Assembly (NCBI GenBank): GCA_000686145.1
Contig: JMMB01000007.1
Span: 1,922,001 to 1,986,000 of the forward strand
Source: Peptostreptococcaceae bacterium VA2
GTDB taxonomy: Bacteria; Bacillota; Clostridia; Peptostreptococcales; Peptostreptococcaceae
Length of the DNA: 64,000 bases
Direction of reading: 5' to 3'
Both the position numbers and the translations under genes were made by a program. The notes beneath the pieces were generated by a model that did no database searches, was not told the DNA's origin, and was given only the letters and a program-made list of their open reading frames with translations. Positions 17,087-25,650 of this stretch are shown one piece after another; positions within the stretch are counted from its first letter, which is position 1; each line of letters opens with the position of its first letter.

Positions 17087-18472
17087 TTATTCTTTTATAG
17101 GTTTATTATTGTCCTTTGAAGTATAGTATAGTTTTTTAGTTTTATACAGCCAAATAAATACACTTATCATTAAAACACCCTTTAGTATAGTGGTTAAAGT
17201 TATACTCCACCATATACCATTTAATCCCATTAAACTCGGATTTGATATTAAATAAGCTAGAGGAACTCTTAAACCTGTTAATATTATACTTATAATCGAT
17301 GGGATGTAAGTTCTTCCAAGACCTTTAAAAGCGCCTGCTGTTATAATTTCAATACACATAAAGAATTGAGAATATCCCAATATCTTAAGATATGTAGTTC
17401 CTTCAAGTACAGCCTTTTGTTCCGATATAAATACAGAGAATATATATTTCCCTCCAAATACTAATACTAATGTAGTAATTATCCCTAAAATCATAGCTAT
17501 AATTATACCAATCTTACACCCTTTCGTTACTCTATCATATTTTTTAGCTCCGTAATTCTGACCAACAAAACTTCCAAGCGATACTGCTAATCCTTCTGTA
17601 GTCATCCATGAAATAGATTCAATTTGAGAACCTACCTTTTGTACTGCCACTGCCATTGGTCCAAAAGATGCTACAACTACTCCAAGTAACATTGAAAATA
17701 TTGTAAACATCCCACTTTGTATTGCTACTGGTATTCCTAGCTTATACAAAATTTTATAGTATTTCATCTCTATATTTTTAAATAATTTAACTTTGAAGTA
17801 CTCATGTTTACTCTTTGAAATAGTATATAAAAATAAAGAAAACACTATAATCTGTGCAAAAACTGTAGCTATAGCGGCTCCTGCTACACCAAGCTTTGGA
17901 AATCCTCCTAAGCCAAGTATTAGTATCGGATCTAATATAATATTAGCAATTAATCCTACTGTATTAATTTTAAATGGTGTTTTACTATTTCCCATTCCAT
18001 TAAATATTGCTGTAAATACTGGATTAATAAAATAAAATATCATTCCTAAAGCTATTATATATAAGTAAGTTCTCGACATATTTATAACCGATTCATCACC
18101 TAAATTAAAAAATGCTATAAGATTTTTATTAAAAACAATTAAAAATATAGTATATAAAATAGATAATATAATATTTATCTCTACTGCTGCCTTAATATAA
18201 GATTTTGTTTTGTCTACACTATTTTCACCAATACTTTGTGCTACCTTAATTTCTCCACCTATTTTAGAAATCATAACAAATGCCATGGCAAGCCACGGGA
18301 AAAATCCTGCTGTTCCAACTGCTGCAACAGCACTACTTCCAATTTTTCCAACCCATATCATATCTATCATATTATAAGCCATTTGTATAAATGATGTTCC
18401 CATTATAGGTAATGACAGCTTGATTAGTTTTTTTGTTATTTTACCTTCTGTCAAATCAATTCTATTTTCCAT
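17087..18472 (-). CDS. MATE-family multidrug/Na+ antiporter
   Basis: 461 aa, 12 transmembrane helices in two related halves. N-terminal ITKKLIKLSLPIMGTSFIQMAYNMIDMIWVG is the MATE signature, and DPILILGLGGFPKLGVAGAAIATV is the matching loop. Members export cationic drugs or metabolites with Na+ or H+. GGTGGATTT ribosome site before the ATG. It lies upstream of the tnpB remnant and downstream of an EamA exporter, in the same direction, with a terminator in between. Substrate unknown. Confidence 0.9.
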   Translation of the reverse strand: MENRIDLTEGKITKKLIKLSLPIMGTSFIQMAYNMIDMIWVGKIGSSAVAAVGTAGFFPWLAMAFVMISKIGGEIKVAQSIGENSVDKTKSYIKAAVEINIILSILYTIFLIVFNKNLIAFFNLGDESVINMSRTYLYIIALGMIFYFINPVFTAIFNGMGNSKTPFKINTVGLIANIILDPILILGLGGFPKLGVAGAAIATVFAQIIVFSLFLYTISKSKHEYFKVKLFKNIEMKYYKILYKLGIPVAIQSGMFTIFSMLLGVVVASFGPMAVAVQKVGSQIESISWMTTEGLAVSLGSFVGQNYGAKKYDRVTKGCKIGIIIAMILGIITTLVLVFGGKYIFSVFISEQKAVLEGTTYLKILGYSQFFMCIEIITAGAFKGLGRTYIPSIISIILTGLRVPLAYLISNPSLMGLNGIWWSITLTTILKGVLMISVFIWLYKTKKLYYTSKDNNKPIKE

Positions 18473-18508
18473 AAATCCACCTCCATCTTTTCATATTAAT
18501 TATAACAA

Positions 18509-18544
18509 AAAACTAGAGGAAAACTTCCATTATCCTCTAGTTTT
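18509..18544 (-). terminator. Terminator between EamA and MATE genes
   Basis: Perfect 12-bp stem AAAACTAGAGGA / TCCTCTAGTTTT with a 12-nt loop, followed by TTTTTT on the minus strand. Confidence 0.85.
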
Positions 18545-18549
18545 AGATT

Positions 18550-19431
18550 CTATCCAATTTTATCAAGTTTTTTATTGTTCATAAATATATAAAAAGATGC
18601 TCCAAATATTATAAAATATCCTATTATACTAAATTTATCAGGAAATACATTAAATAATACTATACTTATAATAGCAGAAAATATTATATTAGAGTAATCA
18701 AATATAGAAATATCCTTAGCTGGTGCATATTTATAAGCCCAAGTTATACCAAACTGGCCAATTGTTGCAAATGTACCTGCTAACATTAAGTAAATAAACT
18801 GAATAGTACTCATAGACTTATATGAAACTATCATAAAAGGAAATATTACAACTAATGAAAATAATGAAAAATAAAATACTATAGTACTACCTTTTTCACG
18901 ACCTCCAAGAACCCTTAAATAAGTGTATGCAATTGCTGCAAATATAGCACCACCTAAACCAATTAATGCTGGTATAATGTCTAAATTTAATTCAGGTTTT
19001 ATTATAAAAAGTGCTCCCATAAAAGCTAATCCTATAGCTACCATTTGATTAGTCTTTATTCTTTCTTTTAAAAATATTGCAGAAAATATTATTACAAAGA
19101 AAGGGCTTAATTTATTTATCATATTTGCATCTGATAAAACTAATTTATCTATAGAATAAAAATTAAGCATTATTCCTAATGTACCAAATGTTGCCCTTAA
19201 ATTTAATAGTTTTCTATTTTCTTTTTTACCAAAGAAACTTTCATTAGCTTTTACAACCATTATAAATGCTACTATACAAGAAACTAAGTTTCTAAAAAAT
19301 GTCTTTTGAAATGTTGGTAAATCTCCACTTAGCTTTACAAATGTAGACATCATCGCAAACCCAAATGCTGATATTATAATACATACAATACCTTTTGTTC
19401 TATCACTCATGTTGTTTTTTATACTGTTCAT
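18550..19431 (-). CDS. EamA/DMT-family permease
   Basis: 293 aa with ten hydrophobic helices arranged as two EamA repeats (about 12-140 and 150-285). The long frame to 19494 begins inside the promoter, so the real start is the ATG at 19431 preceded by AGGAGGAAAAG. These permeases export amino acids, purines or other metabolites; this one cannot be assigned further. A consensus promoter lies at 19466-19494, and its sequence is strikingly like the promoter of the methionine-lyase gene at 25527-25555. Confidence 0.86.
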   Translation of the reverse strand: MNSIKNNMSDRTKGIVCIIISAFGFAMMSTFVKLSGDLPTFQKTFFRNLVSCIVAFIMVVKANESFFGKKENRKLLNLRATFGTLGIMLNFYSIDKLVLSDANMINKLSPFFVIIFSAIFLKERIKTNQMVAIGLAFMGALFIIKPELNLDIIPALIGLGGAIFAAIAYTYLRVLGGREKGSTIVFYFSLFSLVVIFPFMIVSYKSMSTIQFIYLMLAGTFATIGQFGITWAYKYAPAKDISIFDYSNIIFSAIISIVLFNVFPDKFSIIGYFIIFGASFYIFMNNKKLDKIG

Positions 19432-19465
19432 CTTTTCCTCCTGTGTAGTTAACTTTAACATTAGG

Positions 19466-19494
19466 ATTTTATCATAATAGATTATTTTATACAA
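19466..19494 (-). promoter_or_regulatory. Extended -10 promoter of the EamA gene
   Basis: TTGTAT (19489-19494), 17 nt, TGA-TAAAAT (TAAAAT at 19466-19471) on the minus strand. Nearly the same 40 bp occurs before the gene at 24212-25489. Confidence 0.7.
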
Positions 19495-19561
19495 ATTTCA
19501 TTATGTAAACCTTATACTAATCATTGCCTACTACTATTTATAATCATACATTTTTAAAATT

Positions 19562-19613
19562 AAAAATGAGTAGTTTATAATTATACCTTATACTATATAA
19601 ACTACCCATTTTT
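19562..19613. terminator. Terminator after the collagen-like gene region
   Basis: 18-bp stem with one mismatch: AAAAATGAGTAGTTTATA / TATAAACTACCCATTTTT, with a 16-nt loop. T-rich on both sides, so it can act in both directions. Confidence 0.75.
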
Positions 19614-19694
19614 TATTATCTAAAAAATATTTATCTAATTTTTATATATTTATTATTTCTAATAAACTTATTTTTTCTAAAGCCTTATTAAAAT

Positions 19695-19829
19695 TCAATT
19701 TCTCTTTCTATAATCTTTCCACTCTTTATTTTTTTCTAATTTTGTTACCCTTTAGTCTAATTTAACTACTGTATCCTCTAACTTAGTTACTCTTTGCTCT
19801 ATTGTTGGTAATGTATTTGAACTATTCAT
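19695..19829 (-). pseudogene. Small coiled-coil ORF broken by a stop, overlapping the collagen-like gene
   Basis: The ATG at 19827-19829 overlaps the stop of the collagen-like gene (ATGAATAG), an arrangement for coupled translation. It reads [20 protein letters not shown] then VVKLD, a TAA (19752-19754), and in the same frame RVTKLEKNKEWKDYRKRN to a TGA. Both sides of the stop carry the repeated RVTKLE heptad. So it looks like a small coiled-coil protein gene, XhlA-like in style, inactivated by one base change. It could also be a short functional 25-residue peptide. Confidence 0.45.
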
Positions 19830-20805
19830 TTATGCTAAATATAGAACATAATGGTATTACAGCTGGACTGTTTCCTGTTCCTGACCCTTGTAATTGAACC
19901 CATACAACATCATTACATAATTTATTTATTTCTGCTACCTTTAGTGGAGAATTATTATTATTTGCTATTCTTATATCTATTGTTTCGCCTGCAGGTATAG
20001 TTATATTGTTTAAAACATTCTTTATACCTTCATTACAACAACAGAAAGGCACATCAGGACATTCTGGTATTGTTAGCGTACCACTATATGTTATAGATTG
20101 AATATTACATATAGAAATATAGAAATCATCTACTTGAACTACATCATTATTTAATGAATTTATAGTTCCATTATTAGACGGTATTGTTTGATTAAAAGTT
20201 GTAATTTGAACTGTTAAATTCGCTTTATCCAGAGCGTCTAGTGCTTGAAATAATCCACTTTGGCAACAACATTCTGTTGGTGCTGCTGGGCCTGTTGGAC
20301 CTGTTGGTCCTGTTGGGCCTGTTGGTCCTGTTGGGCCTGTTGGACCTGTTGGACCTGTTGGTCCTGTTGGGCCTGTTGGACCTGTTGGGCCTGTTGGACC
20401 TGTTGGACCTGTTGGACCTGTTGGTCCTGTTGGGCCTGTTGGACCTGTTGGGCCTGTTGGACCTGTTGGTCCTGTTGGACCTGTTGGGCCTGTTGGGCCT
20501 GTTGGACCTGTTGGGCCTGTTGGGCCTGTTGGGCCTGTTGGGCCTGTTGGACCTGTTGGGCCTGTTGGGCCTGTTGGTCCTGTTGGACCTGTTGGGCCTG
20601 TTGGGCCTGTTGGGCCTGTTGGTCCTGTTGGGCCTGTTGGGCCTGTTGGGCCTGTTGGACCTGTTGGGCCTGTTGGTCCTGTTGGACCTTTACGTCCCCT
20701 TGGGCCTTCACAACAAATACAATCACAACAATCAGAATGATTACACTTGTTACAATCATCATCATGGTTATGCCTATTATTCATACAATTTGGACATCTC
20801 TCCAT
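19822..20805 (-). CDS. Collagen-like (GPT)n exosporium-type surface protein, BclA-like
   Basis: 327 aa. Residues 1-39 are a Cys/His-rich head ([25 protein letters not shown]). Then come 44 uninterrupted Gly-Pro-Thr triplets (about 40-171), then a 156-residue globular tail with more cysteines (ECCCQSG, FCCC). GPT collagen repeats with O-glycosylated threonines and a C-terminal trimerising domain are the hallmark of BclA exosporium filaments in Bacillus and C. difficile. No signal peptide is present, as expected for a mother-cell spore coat protein. A SigK-like promoter lies at 20873-20900, and two glycosyltransferase genes lie directly upstream in the same direction. The 9-bp repeat makes copy number prone to slippage. 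Confidence 0.85.
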   Translation of the reverse strand: MERCPNCMNNRHNHDDDCNKCNHSDCCDCICCEGPRGRKGPTGPTGPTGPTGPTGPTGPTGPTGPTGPTGPTGPTGPTGPTGPTGPTGPTGPTGPTGPTGPTGPTGPTGPTGPTGPTGPTGPTGPTGPTGPTGPTGPTGPTGPTGPTGPTGPTGPTGPTGPTGPTGPTGPTGPAAPTECCCQSGLFQALDALDKANLTVQITTFNQTIPSNNGTINSLNNDVVQVDDFYISICNIQSITYSGTLTIPECPDVPFCCCNEGIKNVLNNITIPAGETIDIRIANNNNSPLKVAEINKLCNDVVWVQLQGSGTGNSPAVIPLCSIFSINE

Positions 20806-20872
20806 TTATATCTCCACCTTTAGTATATTTAGTATATTTAGTAGCTCTAGTTAATCTAGTTACTACCCTTAT

Positions 20873-20900
20873 TAATATATGGTGTATACCTTAATGTTGT
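20873..20900 (-). promoter_or_regulatory. SigK-like sporulation promoter for the collagen-like gene
   Basis: Minus strand: ACA (20898-20900), 16 nt, CATATATTA (20873-20881), fitting the mother-cell sigma-K pattern AC and CATANNNTA. It lies in the 115-bp gap after the glycosyltransferase gene, giving a leader of about 60 nt. Confidence 0.5.
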
Positions 20901-20920
20901 TACATATCATATCCACAATT

Positions 20921-21979
20921 TTATCTATTAAAGAATTGATTATTTTTAGATATATACTCATCATTAGGATTAATTTCGTATGCCTTCTTGTGATGATATA
21001 TAGCTTTTTCTATGTTATTCAATTTATAATAACATACCGTAAGTTGAAGATGTGGTTTCCAAGTCCAATATTCTGGAGAAATAAATCCATAACACCCTTT
21101 TGGCATTTCTAAACTCAATATACTTTCATACCAACTTATTGCTTCTTCATATCTTTCTTCTTGATTGAAAGAATCTGCCAATCTATAAACTGCTTCAGCC
21201 CTAGGAGATGTATACTCAAAAGTTTTATATATACTTTTTCTAGCTTCAATATAATCACCTTTATAAAAATAGCAATCAGATATCTTACACATAGCATCTA
21301 TTTTTTCTTCTACCCAAACGTTCATATCAGTAAATGGCTCAAGTATTTTTATAGCATCATCATAAAATTCATTATAATAAAGTTCTTTTCCATAATAATA
21401 AATGTCTCTTGTCGATAACGTATGTCCTTCCTTAAGTTTATTTCTATAAATTCTAAGGTTTCTATCTCCTACATCATGTAGTTTTTGATGTGTGACTGCT
21501 ATATCACTTTCATGTACATTTCCACTAACTCCAAGATACTCATGTATAAATCCAACCCACTTGAAATTATTTTTCCTTTTAACTAATCTATTTCTTTTAT
21601 ATCTTAATAACGGCTCTCCATTTTCATTTAATCCTCTATGATCTGTCATTGTAACTTTATCTATATTAGAATTTAAATTTTCTTTTAGTTTTAATAATCT
21701 ATCTTGATCTTCTTTAAACAATACTTCATCTGCATCTATCCAGAATATATATTCTTTTGTGGCTTTGCTAAATGAAAAGTTTCTAGCAGCTGCAAAATCA
21801 TCTATCCACTCAAAATCATATATTTTATCAGTATATTTTTTTACTATATCTTTAGTTTTATCAGTTGAACCTGTATCAACTATTATAATTTCATCTACTA
21901 TGTCTTTTACGCAATCCAAGCATCTTGCTATAACATCTTCTTCATTTTTTAGTATCATACACAAACTTATCGAAATCAT
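20921..21979 (-). CDS. Family 2 glycosyltransferase with C-terminal TPR-like repeats
   Basis: 352 aa. The N-terminal GT-A domain starts MISISLCMILKNEEDVIARC and has IIVDTGSTDKT and the DxD-type motif WIDADEVLF near 96-104. From about 190 to the end the protein is helical and resembles tetratricopeptide repeats (ALYRLADSFNQEERYEEAISWYESIL; YKLNNIEKAIYHHKKAYEINP). This domain pair is typical of SunS/SgtA-like protein O-glycosyltransferases. It overlaps the preceding glycosyltransferase by 4 nt and is followed by the collagen-like gene, so it probably glycosylates the GPT threonines. Confidence 0.85.
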   Translation of the reverse strand: MISISLCMILKNEEDVIARCLDCVKDIVDEIIIVDTGSTDKTKDIVKKYTDKIYDFEWIDDFAAARNFSFSKATKEYIFWIDADEVLFKEDQDRLLKLKENLNSNIDKVTMTDHRGLNENGEPLLRYKRNRLVKRKNNFKWVGFIHEYLGVSGNVHESDIAVTHQKLHDVGDRNLRIYRNKLKEGHTLSTRDIYYYGKELYYNEFYDDAIKILEPFTDMNVWVEEKIDAMCKISDCYFYKGDYIEARKSIYKTFEYTSPRAEAVYRLADSFNQEERYEEAISWYESILSLEMPKGCYGFISPEYWTWKPHLQLTVCYYKLNNIEKAIYHHKKAYEINPNDEYISKNNQFFNR

Positions 21980-24006
21980 CTTTTTCCTCCATCAAATAAT
22001 TTTTCTATTTGTGGCATAACAATAGATTTATCAAAATCAAATTTATCTACTTCTTTTAAGTTTTTTATATATAATTCTCTTAATTCTTTATTTAATATCA
22101 TATTTCTAAGTCCATAATATAATCCTTCTTCACTATTGCCTACCATTAATCCCAAATTGTTTTCTAATAAACCTTTAGAACCATGGGTATCTGTTGCAAC
22201 TATTGGCTTTTCTAATATCATAGCTTCTATAATTGCCAAAGGTAATCCCTCTGTAACAGATGATGATACAAATACATCACTCATTTTTATCCATGGATAA
22301 GGATTTTTCTGATACCCAATAATCTTACAAGTATCTTCTAATTTTAAATTTTTTACCAATTTTTTTAATTCTTCTTCTTGTGCACCACTGCCTAAGATAA
22401 TAAGTTCATTATCTATACCTTCATCTATTAGTTTTTTATGAACTTTAATTAATCTATCAAATGCTTTTTCCCATGCTAATCTACCTATAGATAAGATAGT
22501 AAATTTATTTTTTCTATATTCTATACCTTGTAATGATAATTTTCGTATTTGACCTATATCAGTTGGATTATATATTGTTTGTAGTTTGTCTTCTAATTTA
22601 TTACCTACAAAATCTATAAATGATTGTTTTGCTCCATTAGATACACATATAATATCATCCACTCTACTATATAAGTCTGTTATATATTCTACTGTGTTTC
22701 CACTTACCATATAACCAAAATCACCATGAATCCAAGCTACTTTTTTTGCTTGTGGATTTCCAAATCTAGCAATTACCCATGTTGTGAATATACCTAAGAA
22801 TCCTATTTCTACATCATATTTTTTTTCAATATCTAAATTAAAATTTCCATTTGAATAATCTTGATACAATTGAGTCATAGTATCATAAATATACCTTACC
22901 TTTACATTTTTATTTATATTATATAAATGACTTTTTTCCTTAGCTAATACTATTAATTCTACATTATACTTTGAATAATCAAGATTATCCAATATAGATA
23001 TTAATACTTTTTCTGCTCCTCCATCTAATAGAAGATGCATTACAAATAAGATATTTTTCTTGTTATTGGGTATTTTATCTGAATTTTCATCTTTGATTAT
23101 TAATTCTTGATTAGTAATTATATCATCTATCTTAAAGGTTTCAATTATTCTAATCTTATCATCTACTAAATTATCTCTATCACAAAAAACAAGACATATG
23201 TTAAAAAGAAATTTTATATGATTAACTAAATTTTGATTTGTCTCAGACTTTAAATAATTCTTATTTTGTAAGTAAAATTTGCAACTTTCTCTTAATATAA
23301 TTTCTGTACTTTCCAATCTTATTTTATTAGTAGATGAACTCATTATAGAATTGTTTCTGATTCTTCTAAAAAACAATTTTTTAGGTATATAAAAAACCTT
23401 TTTTGCTAATAAGAATACCTGCAATGAATGTAGTTCATCCGGTCCTATTATTCCATCATAAAATAAAAGATTATTTTCAACTAAAAATTCTCGTTTATAA
23501 AGATTCAACCACACTGCTTGTTTGTATGCCCCTATTGGATAATATTTATTAAAGAAATCTTCTCCACTAATACATTCAGATTTTATTATTTTATCTCTTT
23601 CATAATTTTCATTAAAATCATATCCTGTATATTCTTTATCTTTAAACATCTCAGCATCAAAAGTAACTATGTCTATATCATTTTCTTTTGCTTTGTTGTA
23701 ACAAATCTCCATAGCTTCTAAATCTATATAATCATCACTATCTAAAAAGTATATATATTCTCCTTTAGCATGGCGTATTCCAATGTTTCTAGTAGTAGCT
23801 ACACCCATGTTTTTTTCATTTGAAATGACTTTTATAAAGTCATATTTTCCTTTATACTTATTTAGTATATATAGACTTGAATCTGTTGATTTATCGTCTA
23901 TAGCTATTATTTCTATATCATCTAATGTTTGATTTATTGCACTTAATATACACTCATCTAAATACTTTTCAGTATTATATACTGGTATTATTATACTTAC
24001 CTTCAT
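21976..24006 (-). CDS. Bifunctional glycosyltransferase, GT2 fused to GT4
   Basis: 676 aa. Residues 1 to about 230 are a GT2 domain (VSIIIPVYNTEKYLDECILS, IYFLDSDDYIDLEA with the DxD metal site). From about 312 on there is a GT-B/GT4 domain (FVMHLLLDGGAEKVLISIL, then ILSIGRLAWEKAFDRLI and the nucleotide-sugar motif SSVTEGLPLAIIEAM, an E-x7-E). Two transferases in one chain suggest successive addition of two sugars to one acceptor. A stop-start overlap couples it to the following GT2-TPR gene, and the collagen-like protein comes next. A possible SigK-type promoter lies at 24058-24084. Confidence 0.88.
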   Translation of the reverse strand: MKVSIIIPVYNTEKYLDECILSAINQTLDDIEIIAIDDKSTDSSLYILNKYKGKYDFIKVISNEKNMGVATTRNIGIRHAKGEYIYFLDSDDYIDLEAMEICYNKAKENDIDIVTFDAEMFKDKEYTGYDFNENYERDKIIKSECISGEDFFNKYYPIGAYKQAVWLNLYKREFLVENNLLFYDGIIGPDELHSLQVFLLAKKVFYIPKKLFFRRIRNNSIMSSSTNKIRLESTEIILRESCKFYLQNKNYLKSETNQNLVNHIKFLFNICLVFCDRDNLVDDKIRIIETFKIDDIITNQELIIKDENSDKIPNNKKNILFVMHLLLDGGAEKVLISILDNLDYSKYNVELIVLAKEKSHLYNINKNVKVRYIYDTMTQLYQDYSNGNFNLDIEKKYDVEIGFLGIFTTWVIARFGNPQAKKVAWIHGDFGYMVSGNTVEYITDLYSRVDDIICVSNGAKQSFIDFVGNKLEDKLQTIYNPTDIGQIRKLSLQGIEYRKNKFTILSIGRLAWEKAFDRLIKVHKKLIDEGIDNELIILGSGAQEEELKKLVKNLKLEDTCKIIGYQKNPYPWIKMSDVFVSSSVTEGLPLAIIEAMILEKPIVATDTHGSKGLLENNLGLMVGNSEEGLYYGLRNMILNKELRELYIKNLKEVDKFDFDKSIVMPQIEKLFDGGKR

Positions 24007-24057
24007 ATATACCCCCTAAAAACAACCTTTTATTTATATATTCTAATATCCTATATT

Positions 24058-24084
24058 TAATTTATGATATAAATTATTTTAAGT
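24058..24084 (-). promoter_or_regulatory. Possible SigK-like promoter of the glycosyltransferase operon
   Basis: AC (24083-24084), 16 nt, CATAAATTA (24058-24066) on the minus strand, again the CATANNNTA box. The -35 spacing is one base short of the site at 20873, so this is tentative. Confidence 0.35.
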
Positions 24085-24173
24085 TCCTATATCTTTCCCT
24101 AGCGAGACATTAATTCATAAAAATAACTCAAACTACATTTATTTTTAATATTTATATAAGTATCGAGTATAAA

Positions 24174-24210
24174 AAATGACCTGAGGTTTAAATCAAATCT
24201 CAGGTCATTT
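24174..24210 (-). terminator. Terminator of the methionine-lyase-like gene
   Basis: Perfect 12-bp stem AAATGACCTGAG / CTCAGGTCATTT, 13-nt loop, then T6 on the minus strand, directly after the stop codon. Confidence 0.9.
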
Positions 24211-24211
24211 A

Positions 24212-25489
24212 CTATTTATTCTTTTTCATATACTCAATAGCCTTTAATGTACCCATCTTAGAATGGTCAAATGTAAGCCCACCTTGGAAATATACATTAT
24301 ATGGCGGCTTTATTGGAGCATCAGCACTTAACTCTATTGAAGAACCCTGTATAAATGCACCAGCTGCCATTATAACTTCATCATCATATCCTGGCATTGC
24401 CCAAGGAACTGGCTTAACATATGAATCAACAGGCGCTGCTGCTTGTATTCCTTGACAGAATGCTATAACCTCTTCAGCACTGTTAAGTCTTACTATTTGT
24501 ATTATATCACTTCTTAAATCATCATATTTTGGAAGAACTTCATATCCTAGCTTTTCAAACATTCTAGCACAATAAATTGCACCCATTACAGCTTGGCTTA
24601 CTACATATGGAGCCATAAAGAATCCTTGAAGTACCGTTCTACTAGTTCCAAATGTAAGGCCACATTCTTTACCTATACCTGGTGAAGTTAATCTGTATGA
24701 TATTAATTCTACTAAATCTTTCTTACCTACTATATATCCACCAGTTAAAGCAAGACCTCCACCTGGGTTTTTTATAAGTGATCCTGCCATTATATCAGCA
24801 CCAACATCAGTTGGTTCCATAGTTTCTAAAAACTCACCATAGCAATTATCAACCATTACTATAACTTTAGGTTTTATACTCCTTACAGTATCTATAATTT
24901 CTTTTATGTCAGCTATTGTAAGTGATTTTCTCCAAGAATATCCCTTTGATCTTTGTATCATTACAAGTTTTGTTTTATCGTTTATTTTAGTTTTTATTCC
25001 TTCTAAGTCTACATTTCCATCTTCTAAAAAGTCTACTTGATCATATGTAACTCCAAATTCCTTTAAACATCCTTTTTCTTCTCTTATACCTATAACACCT
25101 TCTAATGTATCATATGGTTTACCTGTTACTGATAGTATTTCATCTCCAGGTCTAGCAATTCCTTGTAAGCATAAAGTTAGTGCATGAGTTCCATTAACTA
25201 TTATAGGACGAACTATAGAATCCTCTGCATTAAATACATTTGCATATATTTCTTCTATTTTTTCACGACCAAGATCATTGTATCCATATCCAGTAGTCCA
25301 ATTAAAGTGATTATCACTTAAATGAGCTTCTTGCATCGCTTTTAATACCTTATATTGGTTATATTCTCTTATTTGTTTTATTTCTTCAAATTTAGGTTTT
25401 ATTTCTTTCATAACTTCTTCTGATAATTCAAATGTTTCGTCATCTAATCCATAGAAGTTTTTTAATAGATCTTTTGTTTCGTTTAACAT
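24212..25489 (-). CDS. Methionine gamma-lyase-like PLP enzyme (aluminium-resistance family)
   Basis: 425 aa, fold-type I PLP enzyme. The block TGYGYNDLGREKIEEIYANVF and the probable PLP lysine in GSLIKNPGGGLALTGGY (about residue 238) match the Met_gamma_lyase family annotated as aluminium resistance protein in Bacilli and Clostridia. Activity on methionine is an annotation habit rather than proof. The frame is open to 25555, but that part is the promoter; AGGTGAAGAAT before the ATG at 25489 fixes the start. In related genomes the gene is found close to hfq/miaA, as here, so the neighbourhood is old. Confidence 0.87.
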   Translation of the reverse strand: MLNETKDLLKNFYGLDDETFELSEEVMKEIKPKFEEIKQIREYNQYKVLKAMQEAHLSDNHFNWTTGYGYNDLGREKIEEIYANVFNAEDSIVRPIIVNGTHALTLCLQGIARPGDEILSVTGKPYDTLEGVIGIREEKGCLKEFGVTYDQVDFLEDGNVDLEGIKTKINDKTKLVMIQRSKGYSWRKSLTIADIKEIIDTVRSIKPKVIVMVDNCYGEFLETMEPTDVGADIMAGSLIKNPGGGLALTGGYIVGKKDLVELISYRLTSPGIGKECGLTFGTSRTVLQGFFMAPYVVSQAVMGAIYCARMFEKLGYEVLPKYDDLRSDIIQIVRLNSAEEVIAFCQGIQAAAPVDSYVKPVPWAMPGYDDEVIMAAGAFIQGSSIELSADAPIKPPYNVYFQGGLTFDHSKMGTLKAIEYMKKNK

Positions 25490-25526
25490 ATTCTTCACCT
25501 GTCTTTTATTTGATTTTAACAGTAGA

Positions 25527-25555
25527 ATTTTATCATAATAGGTGAATTTATGCAA
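25527..25555 (-). promoter_or_regulatory. Extended -10 promoter of the methionine-lyase-like gene
   Basis: TTGCAT (25550-25555), 17 nt, TAAAAT (25527-25532) with TG one base before it. Almost the same sequence is found at 19466-19494. Confidence 0.72.
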
Positions 25556-25590
25556 ATATTGTTATAACCCTCTTGTCTTAACTTCATAAA

Positions 25591-25639
25591 AAATACCTTA
25601 TTAAGTATATACAAAAAAAGTACGCTTAATAAGGTATTT
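25591..25639 (-). terminator. Terminator of the histidine kinase gene
   Basis: Perfect 15-bp stem AAATACCTTATTAAG / CTTAATAAGGTATTT with a 19-nt loop, T6 following on the minus strand. It sits between the kinase stop and the methionine-lyase promoter. Confidence 0.85.
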
Positions 25640-25650
25640 GTTTATAAAAT

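Noticed and set aside
20281-20690. CRISPR-like or minisatellite repeat array.
   Set aside because: Units are 9 bp without spacers and code for Gly-Pro-Thr; this is a coding repeat.
20241-20894. Long open frames on both strands through the GPT repeat (poly LLG, CWTCWA, QQAQQ).
   Set aside because: They are shadows of the 9-bp collagen repeat, which stays open in several frames. Only the GPT frame has a sensible start, domains and promoter.
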